DNA of 24,692 bases from Spirochaetaceae bacterium (GCA_031278295.1 JAITKQ010000043.1:1-24692); one strand, 5' to 3'. Counted from the first letter of the stretch, positions 1 through 8,699 are shown. Notes: generated by a model not told the origin, from the sequence alone. Made by a program: numbers and translations.

Positions 1-1
1 A

Positions 2-442
2 GGGTATGTAGGGCGTGGATACAGAACCATGGAGGTAAAAGAAATGTTAAACAATTCATTGAAAGGCTACGGACAGGTACTTTTGGAGAGAGGCGAGCGG
101 AGAGGCGAGCGGAGAGGCGAGCGGAGAGGCGAGCGGAGAGGCAAACTGGAAGATGCAAAGAATATGCTGAAAGAAGGCTTGTCTATGGAACAGGCGGCGC
201 GTATAACCGGCATTCCGGCGGATAAAATACTTAAACATTTGAACAAACCCCAAGTAATGACTCCCCCGCAACAGCCGTGTTTTAACCGCGAATTAACGCG
301 AATACTGACGCGAATGACCGCTGATACTATTCGCGTTATTAGTATTCATTCGCGTACATTCGCGGTTCCCAAAACATCGAACCAAATACAGCTTACAGCC
401 GCGTATGCCTATCGCTTTTTGCGGAGCGAAGGCAGAACCTGA
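2..442 (+). CDS. Rpn-family (PD-(D/E)XK) nuclease/putative transposase, C-terminal part, 5' end outside window
   Basis: The frame is open from the window edge; the first internal ATG is at 29, but there is no stop upstream of it, so this is the tail of a longer gene. The visible part runs from an Arg/Glu/Gly stretch (GERR repeated four times) into KLEDAKNMLKEGLSMEQAARITG, a small helical segment typical of the C-terminus of Rpn recombination-promoting nuclease / PD-(D/E)XK transposase proteins. The catalytic nuclease domain would lie upstream and is not visible. From about position 284 the frame enters a dispersed palindromic repeat, so the last ~50 residues (from FNRELTRILTRM to the TGA at 440-442) are repeat-encoded and probably not native. 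The family assignment rests on the C-terminal pattern only. Confidence 0.6.
   Translation, partial: GYVGRGYRTMEVKEMLNNSLKGYGQVLLERGERRGERRGERRGERRGKLEDAKNMLKEGLSMEQAARITGIPADKILKHLNKPQVMTPPQQPCFNRELTRILTRMTADTIRVISIHSRTFAVPKTSNQIQLTAAYAYRFLRSEGRT
89..142 (+). repeat. 12-bp in-frame tandem repeat (coding VNTR)
   Basis: The unit agaggcgagcgg occurs four times without change (89-136), followed by a partial copy to 142. Each unit adds four residues (GERR), so copy-number change would keep the frame. Confidence 0.95.
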
Positions 443-660
443 AGCCAGTTCTCGGTATGCTACCGCGTAGCGGACGTGAAACCCGCTGGCGGGCGCGTAT
501 GCCAAGCGCCCCCTTCGGACCAGACGGCAGAACCCGAACCCCGCCCTCGGTACGCTACCGCGTAGCGGCTTTTAAACCCGCTGGCGGGCGCGTAGCGGAC
601 TTTAAACCCGCTGGCGGGCGGATGTGAGACCCACTGGTGGGGCTGGCGGGTCTACTAGGG
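284..660. repeat. Left arm of composite inverted repeat (palindromic cgcgaat unit plus repeat A)
   Basis: Positions 284-367 form a palindrome-rich unit that begins aaccgcgaat and ends attcgcggtt, with repeated cgcgaat words. From about 398 to 660 follows repeat A, with words such as gcgtatgcc, ggcagaacc, gctaccgcgtagcgg and gagacccactggtgggg, partly duplicated internally. The reverse complement of the same string of words, in the same order, occurs at 5227-5585, so the two arms flank the 602-5194 gene as an inverted repeat. The arm also forms the 3' ends of both adjacent reading frames. It covers the 443-601 stretch without an independent gene. Confidence 0.9.
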
Positions 661-3600
661 CGCCTACGTCGCCTTTGTCGCGGAAGCGGAGCACGTTGAC
701 CATGAAGATGTTGAGCTTGTTCACGATGTTGGGCGGGAGCAGGTTGCCGTCAACCTCGACGGAGAGGACGGGGTAGTTACGTTCACGGGCCCAGGGGGTA
801 AAAAGCCCCTCGATCACACGGCCTATCAGACAGGCAAAAGGCGAGATATTTACGATGCCGCTATAGCCCTGTTCCATCGCGGTGGCGGCTACGCCGGACG
901 AGACGGCGATTTCTGAATTTAGCTCCAGGTTGACGAAGTGTTTTTGCGTGTTTGCCATAATCTCGCGCATACCGTGCGGGGTTTTAGGGATAAGTCCGGT
1001 AGGTTCAAGTATGCGGAGAGTCTTTTTTTCGATATGGCGTTTCCACCATTCCTCAAGGCGCAGCTTAAAGAGTTTGACGCGCGCGCCCGCCTCTCCTAGC
1101 TTGATCAGCTTTTCGAGCGCGTACTCGCGTACAAAGTCCAGGTAGTGTATCCATTCGGCTATGCCTGAGACCTTGACCACTATGCCGCGCTCGCTCAGCA
1201 GGTCGGTGAGTTCCCCTACGGCAAAGTCGTCGCGGCGCACATAGATTTCCCCCACGATAAGCACGCGGGGGCAGTCCGCCGTCCGCCGTTTGAGCGGTAT
1301 GCTTTTTACAAGGCCGGCGGTTTTGGCAAGCTCACGCCATAGGTCTTTCGGGCGTTTTTCTACAGCGTCCATCACCTGCCGCCACGATTTTTCATAGTCC
1401 GCAAGGGCCTTTTGCGGGTCGGCGGCGGTAGCTTTCAGCGCCGTCTGTATGTCCTTTAGGTAATCCGCTATCACAAGTCCCTTCCACATCTCTTTTGCGA
1501 AGCCCGGCCCCAGTTCCGTGTACGAATTATCGGCGGAAAGTATGAACACGACTACATTTTCCAGCCGCATATCGCGGAAAAGGTTCTCGTAGAACACAAA
1601 ATACTGCCCCGTGCGGCAGGGACCGGTGGTGATAGGCACAAAAACTATGTAAATCTCGTCTTTGCGGTAATTTTTTCCGCTCAAATACTGTAAGACGCTG
1701 CCCAAAACAAGGTGGCTAGGCACACATTCCTTGCCGGAAGCATGGGCGCGGGCAAGCTGAACCGTTTTTGCCGTAGCCACAGGCAGCGTCTCTGCGTTTA
1801 TGCCGAGACTCCGTATAGCCGCCGCTATGTACTCGGTGGAAATCGCCCCCATATTGGACAACAGCAGCTTTATCCGCTTGTTCCCCTTGATAGACAGCTT
1901 TTCGCCTGAGATGTCGTTGACGAGCGACAGGTCGGACTGCGCGAAACGCCAGCCGTTGCTGTAACGTTCCGTTTCGAGAGCGTCCTTTTTGGAACGGTAG
2001 CCGTCTATGATGTCAAGAAAAGCCTCCACACGGGTATCCACGCCGGCGTCGGCGGAGTGCGAGTCCAACTCAAGCACAAGGAAGGGTTTTTGCCCCATTT
2101 CCCACTTTAGGTAGTGCAGAATGAACGAATCGGGGGCGCACGAAAAGTTTGTAACGTAGGTAACGTAAATATTCGGCTCGTTTTTGAGGAAACTGGCGGC
2201 TTTTACATCCTGCTGGCCGTAGTACCAGTACATATTGGGGAAAATTTTCTGCTCCTCGAACGGCAAAATGTCAAAAGGAACGATGGAATAGCCCCGCGTG
2301 GTGAATTTTCGCGGGATTCCCATGTTAGCCTCCGCCGTAAAAGCGTTATACGGCCGCCCCAACAGCGCGATAACAGGCCTTTCAGCCTTACGCGCCTCCT
2401 CCAAGGCCTCGACACCCAGCCTTTTACACGCCTCGAAATAAGCCGTCTGCCTCTCGACAGCCTTGTCAAACGCCCGCCGGGTCTCGTCCGCGCCTATCCC
2501 CAGCCGCTCCGTCAGGCGGCAAAAAAGCTCAAGCGCCCTTTCGTTCCCAAACTTAAAGCTCACCACGAGCGGCAGGAAGCGGTTTTTGTCAACATCGGCA
2601 AACGCCTTTTCTATGTAGTACGGCAAAGCCTGCGTTATCGGGCAAAAGTTAGCGTGAACGTCCCGCTCATAGCTCGGCATATCCCGAAAATGCGGCAACA
2701 GCACGTAATCCGCCCCCTTATCCAGGCAGTCCTGCACCGCCCCGTGCGCGATCTCCGCCGGAAAGCAGTAAGTCGACTCCGCCCGCGCCACCCCCGCGTG
2801 GGCGACCTCCTCCGACAAAAAGGTCTTTATCCCCAGTTCGTAAAAAAACCACGAGTACAGCGGGTACAGGGTATGCGCCGAAAAGGCCCTGGGTATCCCG
2901 ATCACGTAGTTCCGGGTCGCTCTATTTTTTATGGGCGCATCCCCGCGCGAAGCGCGGGGTCGGGCTTTGCGGGGCTCCGCTGCCGCTCCGTCCCCCGCTT
3001 CGCGGGGGATGCTCCGCACCCCTCCAATCCCTTGCGCGGTATCCCGCAGCGCTGCCGCGCCTGCCGCCGCTCCCGCCTCCGGTCCGGCGGTCTCCGTAAA
3101 ATCGACGCGCACGGCGCGCTGATTCGGGGGCGTTGCGGGGGCGTCCCCCGCAGAGGGGGGTGTCCCCGCAACGGAGTGCGGGGCAGGGGGGAGGCTTCCC
3201 CCCTCATCTTCAAAAGCTTCCAAATCAGGAGCGGCGTACCCGGTGAACAGCATACGCTGGCGCTTTTCCACGTAATCGAAGACGGGCGCGTCCTTGACCT
3301 GCTTTCTCATGTTAGTGTACTTGTTGCATCTGCCGCCGAACATGTACTTGTTGCCGCCCACGCCGAGTACCTGTATGGGGCAGCGGTTTTCGCAGGAACG
3401 GCACTCGAAGACCCGTTCGTACACGATGGCGCGGTTGAGCAGCGCGTCCAGTGAGAGCGCTTTGTCGGCGAGGAGGCCGTCCGCCCGTTTACGTTTTGCG
3501 AGCAGCGCCACGCCGAAGCAGCCTGTGAGTTCCGGTGAGGGCGGCACGAGGATTTCTTTCCCCAGCATCATCGCAAACGCCAGCGGCACGGCCGGATTCT

Positions 3601-5194
3601 TGGCTACGCCGCCCTGCAAAAAGATTTTGCCGCCTATGGTGCGGTTGCCGACCACGCGGTTCAGGTAGTTCGCCACGATGGAGCCTATGATGCCCGCCGT
3701 GATGTTTTCTTTTGACGCGCCCTGCTGCACCGCCTTGCGTATGTCCGAGTTGATGAACGCCGAACAGTGCTCGCCGAATTTCAGCGGGCTGCGGGCGCTT
3801 ATCGCTATCGGGCCTATGTCGCGGGCATCGTGTATGGAAAGGTCGCCGGAGGCTGACTCCTCCAGGAAGCTGCCGGTGCCGGCGGAACAGGCTTCGTTCA
3901 TAGCGTAGTCTATCGGGACGCCGTTTTTGAGCAGCACGTACTTCGCATCCTGCCCGCCTATCTCGAATATCGTTTCCACATCCGCATCAAAGTACGTTGT
4001 GCCTGTGGCGTGGGCTATTATCTCGTTGTACACGCCCGGCGTCTCCAGAAACACGCCCAAAATCTCGCGGGACGAGCCTGTCGCGGCGCAGTACCGGATG
4101 TCTATCTCCTTGTTGCCCGTGTCCGCTAAAACCTTGTCCTGTATGACTTTGATACATTCTTTTAGCGCTTTTACCGGGTCGCCGTGCGTCCGCCCGTAGT
4201 GGCTTGCCACGATTTCGTCCGTTTCAGCGTCCACGAGGCAGGCCTTTGTCGTTGTAGAGCCGCCGTCCACGCCGAGTATGTACCGCCGCCCCGCCCTGAC
4301 CTTGCCTTCGCCCTTTTCAAAGAAATGTACCTTGTCCTGCCAGTCGCGGAACGCGCCTAACATTCCGAAGCGCACTTCGCTCTGTTTTAAGAGCTTTTCT
4401 CCCGGAGGAAGCGGGCTGCCTCTTTGCGCCGCCAGGGCCGCCGCGCCCAGCGCCTCGAATACCGGCGCGGACTCCGGGATTATGAACTCTATCTCCGGCG
4501 CTTTTTCCTTGACAAAGCGTATTATGTGCTTGTTTAACGTGATTCCGCCGGTAAGCAGCACGCGCCCCCGCGTTACTTTCGCTCGTTTTAGAAAGTCTAT
4601 CACCTTGACGGCCATCACGTCCGACAGCGATACCACTATGTCGTCTTTGGTCGCCTCCCGTTTGTTCAGCCTGTGCGTGCAATCGCTCTTCATAAACACC
4701 GAACAGCGTGTCGAAAGCGGATGCACCACGGCGTTTTCGTTTACATTGTTTATGTCTTCCAGCGTCATGTCCATGCGGGCGAGTTGCTGCTTTAGGAACT
4801 CCCCCGTGCCGGACGCGCATTTGTTGCCGGAAAAATTGTTGATTATCTTGCCGCCCTCGTCGAGCGAATATACGATTAAATCTTCGCCGCCCATGCTCAC
4901 TATGGCGGCGGGCGGCGGCCCTTGCAGCTTTAGCGCCTTTAACGCCGCCTCCACGCAGAGCGGCTCCAGAGTCCCCGCCGCCGCAAACATGAAGCGCCCC
5001 TCGTTCCCCGTAACGAGCGCGGGTATCCCCGCCTCCACCTTGCCTTCGTCCAGCAGCCTGTCCACCGCCGCCGCAAAATTCCCCTCGTGCGGGACGGCGG
5101 CGCTCCAAACCGCCTCAAGTGTATCCTCCCCCCTGCTCTCGGCCAAAAGCATTTTCAAACTCGTAGAGCCTATGTTTATTCCTAATGTTCTCAT
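602..5194 (-). CDS. Two-activase plus HgdB-like 2-hydroxyacyl-CoA dehydratase/activase fusion (BadF/BadG/BcrA/D, DUF2229)
   Basis: A 1530-aa protein combining an ATP-driven electron activator with a reductase-like module. Domain 1 (about 1-260) starts with the ASKHA phosphate loop GINIGSTSLK and has the cluster-type cysteines in GNKCASGTGEF and STRCSVFMKS. Domain 2 (about 305-575) repeats this: GVDGGSTTTK, EIGGQDAKY, NEACSAGTGSFLEE, GEHCSAFINS. A Cys-rich segment follows (CRSCENRC, about 597-605). After a low-complexity linker (about 655-755) comes a DUF2229/HgdB-like half starting YVIGIPRAF, with conserved cysteine motifs CFPAEIAHG, NFSCAPDSF, GKECVPSH, GPCRTGQY and SPFACLIG. Activases of this family use ATP hydrolysis to push an electron to a very low potential. 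The partner is normally a separate dehydratase or double-cubane protein; here both parts are in one chain, as in long COG1924/COG3580-type proteins. The linker and the last ~16 residues are repeat-derived. The substrate is unknown. The ATG at 5194 puts the ASKHA motif at the expected N-terminus; no Shine-Dalgarno is visible. Confidence 0.85.
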   Translation of the reverse strand: MRTLGINIGSTSLKMLLAESRGEDTLEAVWSAAVPHEGNFAAAVDRLLDEGKVEAGIPALVTGNEGRFMFAAAGTLEPLCVEAALKALKLQGPPPAAIVSMGGEDLIVYSLDEGGKIINNFSGNKCASGTGEFLKQQLARMDMTLEDINNVNENAVVHPLSTRCSVFMKSDCTHRLNKREATKDDIVVSLSDVMAVKVIDFLKRAKVTRGRVLLTGGITLNKHIIRFVKEKAPEIEFIIPESAPVFEALGAAALAAQRGSPLPPGEKLLKQSEVRFGMLGAFRDWQDKVHFFEKGEGKVRAGRRYILGVDGGSTTTKACLVDAETDEIVASHYGRTHGDPVKALKECIKVIQDKVLADTGNKEIDIRYCAATGSSREILGVFLETPGVYNEIIAHATGTTYFDADVETIFEIGGQDAKYVLLKNGVPIDYAMNEACSAGTGSFLEESASGDLSIHDARDIGPIAISARSPLKFGEHCSAFINSDIRKAVQQGASKENITAGIIGSIVANYLNRVVGNRTIGGKIFLQGGVAKNPAVPLAFAMMLGKEILVPPSPELTGCFGVALLAKRKRADGLLADKALSLDALLNRAIVYERVFECRSCENRCPIQVLGVGGNKYMFGGRCNKYTNMRKQVKDAPVFDYVEKRQRMLFTGYAAPDLEAFEDEGGSLPPAPHSVAGTPPSAGDAPATPPNQRAVRVDFTETAGPEAGAAAGAAALRDTAQGIGGVRSIPREAGDGAAAEPRKARPRASRGDAPIKNRATRNYVIGIPRAFSAHTLYPLYSWFFYELGIKTFLSEEVAHAGVARAESTYCFPAEIAHGAVQDCLDKGADYVLLPHFRDMPSYERDVHANFCPITQALPYYIEKAFADVDKNRFLPLVVSFKFGNERALELFCRLTERLGIGADETRRAFDKAVERQTAYFEACKRLGVEALEEARKAERPVIALLGRPYNAFTAEANMGIPRKFTTRGYSIVPFDILPFEEQKIFPNMYWYYGQQDVKAASFLKNEPNIYVTYVTNFSCAPDSFILHYLKWEMGQKPFLVLELDSHSADAGVDTRVEAFLDIIDGYRSKKDALETERYSNGWRFAQSDLSLVNDISGEKLSIKGNKRIKLLLSNMGAISTEYIAAAIRSLGINAETLPVATAKTVQLARAHASGKECVPSHLVLGSVLQYLSGKNYRKDEIYIVFVPITTGPCRTGQYFVFYENLFRDMRLENVVVFILSADNSYTELGPGFAKEMWKGLVIADYLKDIQTALKATAADPQKALADYEKSWRQVMDAVEKRPKDLWRELAKTAGLVKSIPLKRRTADCPRVLIVGEIYVRRDDFAVGELTDLLSERGIVVKVSGIAEWIHYLDFVREYALEKLIKLGEAGARVKLFKLRLEEWWKRHIEKKTLRILEPTGLIPKTPHGMREIMANTQKHFVNLELNSEIAVSSGVAATAMEQGYSGIVNISPFACLIGRVIEGLFTPWARERNYPVLSVEVDGNLLPPNIVNKLNIFMVNVLRFRDKGDVGALVDPPAPPVGLTSARQRV
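2932..3050. repeat. Repeat B copy inserted in frame within the activase-fusion gene
   Basis: This stretch shares, in the same order and orientation, gggcgcat, gggctttgcgggg(c/t)tccgc and cccctccaatcccttgcgc with the noncoding copy at 24549-24665. A reverse-complement copy is at 8822-8895. It contains short perfect hairpins such as ccccgcgcgaagcgcgggg. It is translated within the Ala/Gly/Pro/Arg-rich linker of the fusion protein without breaking the frame. Confidence 0.85.
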
Positions 5195-5200
5195 ACACTA

Positions 5201-5229
5201 AGTTTAACAAGGCAAGGCTGTTTTTTAAA
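5201..5229 (-). promoter_or_regulatory. Candidate promoter of the activase-fusion gene, close to the start codon
   Basis: On the minus strand TTTAAA (5229-5224) is followed after 17 nt by TAAACT (5206-5201), and the ATG begins only 6 nt later. If used, transcription would start about at the start codon, which fits the missing Shine-Dalgarno. The -35 word overlaps the edge of the flanking repeat, including an 18-bp perfect palindrome (aaacccactagtgggttt, 5227-5244). The match is moderate. Confidence 0.35.
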
Positions 5230-5655
5230 CCCACTAGTGGGTTTCACGTCCGCCCGCCACCCCCGCCAGCCCCGCCAGCCCCACCAGTGGGTCTCACATC
5301 CGCTACGCGGTAGCGTACCGAAGGCGGAGTTCGGGTTCTGCCGTCGGGGTCGAAGGGGGCGCTTGGCATACGCGCCCGCCAGCGGGTTTAAAGTCCGCTA
5401 CGCGGTAGCGTACCGGGGGCGGAGTTCGGGTTCTGCCGTCTGGTCTGAAGGGGGCGCTTGGCATACGCGGCTGTAAGCGGGGTTTAGTTCGATGTTTTGG
5501 AAACCGCGAATGGGCGCGAATGAATACTAATAACGCGAATAGTATCAGCGGTCATTCGCGTCAACGTTCGCGTTCATTAGCGGTTAAAAGACGGTTGTTG
5601 CGGGGGGTAATTCGTTTTGGAAGCCGCGAATGATATTTGTGTTCATTCGTGGTTA
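5227..5655. repeat. Right arm of composite inverted repeat (repeat A plus palindromic cgcgaat units)
   Basis: Starts with the 18-bp palindrome at 5227-5244. It then holds gtgggtctcacatccgctac, two tandem versions of the ccgctacgcggtagcgtacc / ttctgccgtc / gcttggcatacgcg block (to about 5480), the palindromic unit 5502-5585 (aaccgcgaat to tagcggtt), and a shorter relative at 5622-5655. It is the reverse complement of 284-660 in content and order. It fills the ~490-nt gap between the two minus-strand genes; no convincing gene is present. Confidence 0.9.
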
Positions 5656-5687
5656 AACTACAAGGGTCAATGCGGGGGGATAGGTGT

Positions 5688-7463
5688 TCAAAATTCAAGA
5701 ATGTTGTATTTGCCGCTCCCGGTTTCCGATTCACCGGCAGGCCGTTTCGGCGGGTAAAGACTGCGGACATCCAGAAGTGTAGCAGGGAATACCTGAGCCT
5801 CGCCCTGCACTGTCCGCAGGTTGACAAGCGCGAACAGGCGCAACGGATTCGGCCTTCCTTCGATTTTCAGCGGACGCATTTCATGGACCAAAATATATTT
5901 TTGTACCAAACGCCATGTATTTTCGGTTATCAGTATATCTGTATTGCAGGCCATATTTTGCGCCTTTGCCGTTTCGGCGAAGCCGCCGTTTTTCCCTATC
6001 AAGGTGTAGGCCGCGCGTCCGCCGCAGTCCGCGATTCCCGCGGCAAATTCCCCGCTACTTATACCGCATGAAAGCTTAATACAGGCCGGTTCTCCTGACG
6101 GGGAAAGTTCCCTGTTAAGTTCGTACACAGCCACACGAAGCATCAACGCACAGCGTATGCAATTCAACGTGTCATGTTCGATGTTGCCGCTTGATGAAAG
6201 CGCCCCCCAATGGGCCCTGACATTGCCGTCCGAAAATTGGTCCAGCACGCCGTTTGTCTTTTTTACAGTACAGGCTGCCCGGCTTATGTATTTGTTTAGC
6301 AACGCGAAAGAGTCGCCGGGGTTTAGGCGTTCCGCAATATTCGCAAACGATTCTATCCCCGATAGCATCACGGTGACGTTTTTATACTCCGCTACGGCAG
6401 GTGCCGTCCCGTCCAGAATCTTGCGGACAAGCCGCATATCCGCAAAACGGCTTGCCGCTTCCAGCTTTCGTTTTACTTCATCAAATTCCGTTAATTTTTC
6501 CAGCGAGATTCGGACGTATCTTGTGAGGAACAACACGACAAGCGCAAGAAAAAAAACAAGACCTGCCGCGGCGCAGCCCACACGAAGCGCTACCGCCGCA
6601 AGTTCCCCTAAAACGGCGCGGTAAGTCATCTCCGTGATAAACAGTACAGGCACCGCATTCAATTTACTGTACGCCCCTGTCGTACGCCGTCCTTCGCCGT
6701 TGACATAACGCAGCCGCCCGCTGTTCAGCAGGCTTGACAGCATTGGCTGTATAAGTGTACGACGGAAAACATTTTCTCCGTTTGTTGGCGGCCAGCCCCC
6801 GGAATGAAGCAGTACGCCGTCCGCCGTGTTAACAAGGTAGCTTGTACGCCGGTCAGTCTTGAATACTTCTTCCAGACCGGCCAGGTGAAAAAATACAAGC
6901 CCCGTAGCGCCGCCCCTGTGCTGAAAAACCATAGCCAGAAGCGGAATCCCAAAAATACTTTCGCAGTTCAATACCGTGTTGCGTGTCCGCCCTGAGCCTT
7001 CCGGCGATGCCCTGGTCAATTCAACAAAAATGTTAACCAGCCGAACGTCAATACTGTTGTTTTTAAAAAAATCCTGATTGATAAAGGACAGGGGCGGGGC
7101 GTTTTTATCAGACGAATCGTAAAACGACAGGGCGGCGATGTTGTTGTTGTTTTCAAAAAACGCATCCACAGCAACGCGCTCAATGCTGCGGTTAAATCCG
7201 GGCGCGTTCACGGTTTCCAGCAGCGCCGTTGACGCGGAACCCATTCCGGAAAAAAATATATCAAGCGCCGCCGCCGCGGACCTGTTTATGACAGCGTTTT
7301 CGGCTTCGGCGGTTTCAAGCGTTTTGTCGTACAATAGTTTTCCGGTGAAAACAAGTATCAGTAGAGTTGAAAAAATAAATAACAGTATTATAAGCACGGA
7401 AAATTTTTCACCGGACACTTCTGTTTTTTTGGAGAGTTTTATCGGTATATTTATTCCTGCCAT
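5688..7463 (-). CDS. Membrane protein with periplasmic sensor region and degenerate class III adenylate/guanylate cyclase domain
   Basis: 591 aa. A first membrane segment (about 20-45, FSVLIILLFIFSTLLILVFTG), an extracytoplasmic region of ~240 residues, and a second membrane segment (about 288-313) form a single-loop sensor topology. The C-terminal cyclase homology domain (about 355-545) is recognisable from VTVMLSGIESFANIAERLNPGD, SDGNVRAHWGAL, CGISSGEFAAG and AYTLIGKNGGFAETAKAQN. In active class III cyclases the first motif reads FxDIxGFT and the last YxxxGDxVNxAxRL. Here the first metal-binding Asp is Gly and the GD of the late motif is GK, so cyclase activity is doubtful; a regulatory or nucleotide-sensing role is possible (inference). 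It starts 3 nt after the stop of the upstream cyclic-nucleotide-binding gene, has no clear Shine-Dalgarno, and is probably translationally coupled. Confidence 0.8.
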   Translation of the reverse strand: MAGINIPIKLSKKTEVSGEKFSVLIILLFIFSTLLILVFTGKLLYDKTLETAEAENAVINRSAAAALDIFFSGMGSASTALLETVNAPGFNRSIERVAVDAFFENNNNIAALSFYDSSDKNAPPLSFINQDFFKNNSIDVRLVNIFVELTRASPEGSGRTRNTVLNCESIFGIPLLAMVFQHRGGATGLVFFHLAGLEEVFKTDRRTSYLVNTADGVLLHSGGWPPTNGENVFRRTLIQPMLSSLLNSGRLRYVNGEGRRTTGAYSKLNAVPVLFITEMTYRAVLGELAAVALRVGCAAAGLVFFLALVVLFLTRYVRISLEKLTEFDEVKRKLEAASRFADMRLVRKILDGTAPAVAEYKNVTVMLSGIESFANIAERLNPGDSFALLNKYISRAACTVKKTNGVLDQFSDGNVRAHWGALSSSGNIEHDTLNCIRCALMLRVAVYELNRELSPSGEPACIKLSCGISSGEFAAGIADCGGRAAYTLIGKNGGFAETAKAQNMACNTDILITENTWRLVQKYILVHEMRPLKIEGRPNPLRLFALVNLRTVQGEAQVFPATLLDVRSLYPPKRPAGESETGSGKYNILEF

Positions 7464-7466
7464 TTT

Positions 7467-8699
7467 CTAGCGCTGCGCGTTGTTGCGGCCTTGGGCCACC
7501 TCCCGCCTGTGCATTCTTTTGTGATAATCCCCCAGTTTGAATATTTCATCAACATGGTTTATAAAAAGTTTATCCTTCTCCGGCTTGATAACCTTATCAT
7601 TAAAAAGTTTCGCGAGAACGGGTTTCTGCTGTTCCGCCGGAACAGCAGCCATCTTCAGCAACTCATCCAGGCCAAAATCAAAAACAAAAGAAGTGGGGGA
7701 TGGCTTCACGTTGTTTTTTTCAAAAATGATCGTCATATAATCGTATATGCGGCCCAGCGGGTCTTTAATTAACGCATTGGCGAGTTGTTTATAGCTGAAC
7801 CAAATACGTTCAGATAACATCTGCGTCAGCCTGTTTATAATCGTCGGTTTTGTTTTGGCTATAAGCTCAAAATTCATCTTTAGCACTTCCATCAAAACCG
7901 TTCCGTCTTCCTGTGCGATGGCCGATGCTGAACGCGGTTTATTTTCCAGCAGCGCCATCTCGCCAAAAATATCGCCCTGCTTCAGTATAGCCAGAATAAT
8001 TTCATTGCCATCCAGAATCTTTGTAATCCTTACGCTTCCTTTTTGAATTATATACAACGACTGTCCGGGTTCACCATCGGCAAAAACAAGTTTGTTTTTG
8101 TTGTAAACACGCAAAAAATCATCACTTCCCGTTTTAAAAGGCGCTTCGTTAAACGCTTTAAGCGTTTCCAGACAGCCAGCCGCCTGCCGGGCAAATTTAC
8201 CGTCAGGGTAACATTCGACATACCTCTTGAACACGTAATACGCCTGCTGGTTCATTTTTGACTTCAGGTAGTATTCGCCCGTTTTGAAAAGTACGTCCGT
8301 ATCCGTCTCGACCGCCGCGGAACTGGAAGTAATTCCGGTCAGCGCGTTGTTAAGGTAGCGTATACGCCGCGAAAACTGCTGTATTATTTTCATTGCGATA
8401 GTCGTGTTGTTTTGTATCAAGCCCTCAAACTGTGTATAATGTACGGCAAGCACCGCGACATCGGTTATGGCCTGCGCCGATTCAATCTGGCTCCGTTGCG
8501 CCATGGCTGGCACAATCCCAATAAAATCGCCCGGCCCGATTACCGAATCGGTATCGTTTTTGACCAGGCTTACTTGTTTGGTGATTTTAACGTGGCCTTC
8601 ACGTATAATGAAGAATCTCTTCTCATCGTGCTTGCCTTCAATGAGGATATACATATCCTTCTTAAAATTTAAAATCGAAAATCCTGTAACATCCGACAT
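7467..8699 (-). CDS. Dual cyclic-nucleotide-binding protein with TPR-like linker and CRP-type C-terminus
   Basis: 410 aa, no signal peptide, cytoplasmic. Residues ~1-110 form a first CNB domain (ILIEGKHDEKRFFIIREGHVKI, GDFIGIVPAMAQ) whose phosphate cassette is poor. Residues ~135-190 look like TPR helices (GEYYLKSKMNQQAYYVFKRYVECYPDGKFA). The second CNB domain (~195-310) has a good phosphate-binding cassette, FGEMALLENKPRSASA, with the Glu and Arg that contact cyclic nucleotide. The tail (DPLGRIYDYM, FGLDELLKMAAVPAEQQKPVLAKLF) resembles a diverged CRP winged helix-turn-helix. It probably binds cAMP/cGMP and may act on DNA or on the co-transcribed cyclase-like membrane protein. The start is supported by GAGG five bases upstream of the ATG and a strong promoter at 8720-8748. 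Confidence 0.82.
   Translation of the reverse strand: MSDVTGFSILNFKKDMYILIEGKHDEKRFFIIREGHVKITKQVSLVKNDTDSVIGPGDFIGIVPAMAQRSQIESAQAITDVAVLAVHYTQFEGLIQNNTTIAMKIIQQFSRRIRYLNNALTGITSSSAAVETDTDVLFKTGEYYLKSKMNQQAYYVFKRYVECYPDGKFARQAAGCLETLKAFNEAPFKTGSDDFLRVYNKNKLVFADGEPGQSLYIIQKGSVRITKILDGNEIILAILKQGDIFGEMALLENKPRSASAIAQEDGTVLMEVLKMNFELIAKTKPTIINRLTQMLSERIWFSYKQLANALIKDPLGRIYDYMTIIFEKNNVKPSPTSFVFDFGLDELLKMAAVPAEQQKPVLAKLFNDKVIKPEKDKLFINHVDEIFKLGDYHKRMHRREVAQGRNNAQR

Noticed and set aside
284..660. CRISPR array
   Set aside because: Repeats are palindromic, of unequal length and spacing, with no unique spacers and no cas genes.
2114..3454. Long plus-strand open frame (446 aa) inside the activase-fusion gene
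   Set aside because: Antisense to a clearly conserved protein; Arg/Val-rich composition with no recognisable domain.
4278..5201. Plus-strand open frame (307 aa) over the start of the activase-fusion gene
   Set aside because: Ser/Ala-rich antisense shadow of the ASKHA domain.
5237..5476. Small open frame in repeat A
   Set aside because: Entirely repeat-encoded, with no ribosome site; repeat A gives similar frames in other copies.
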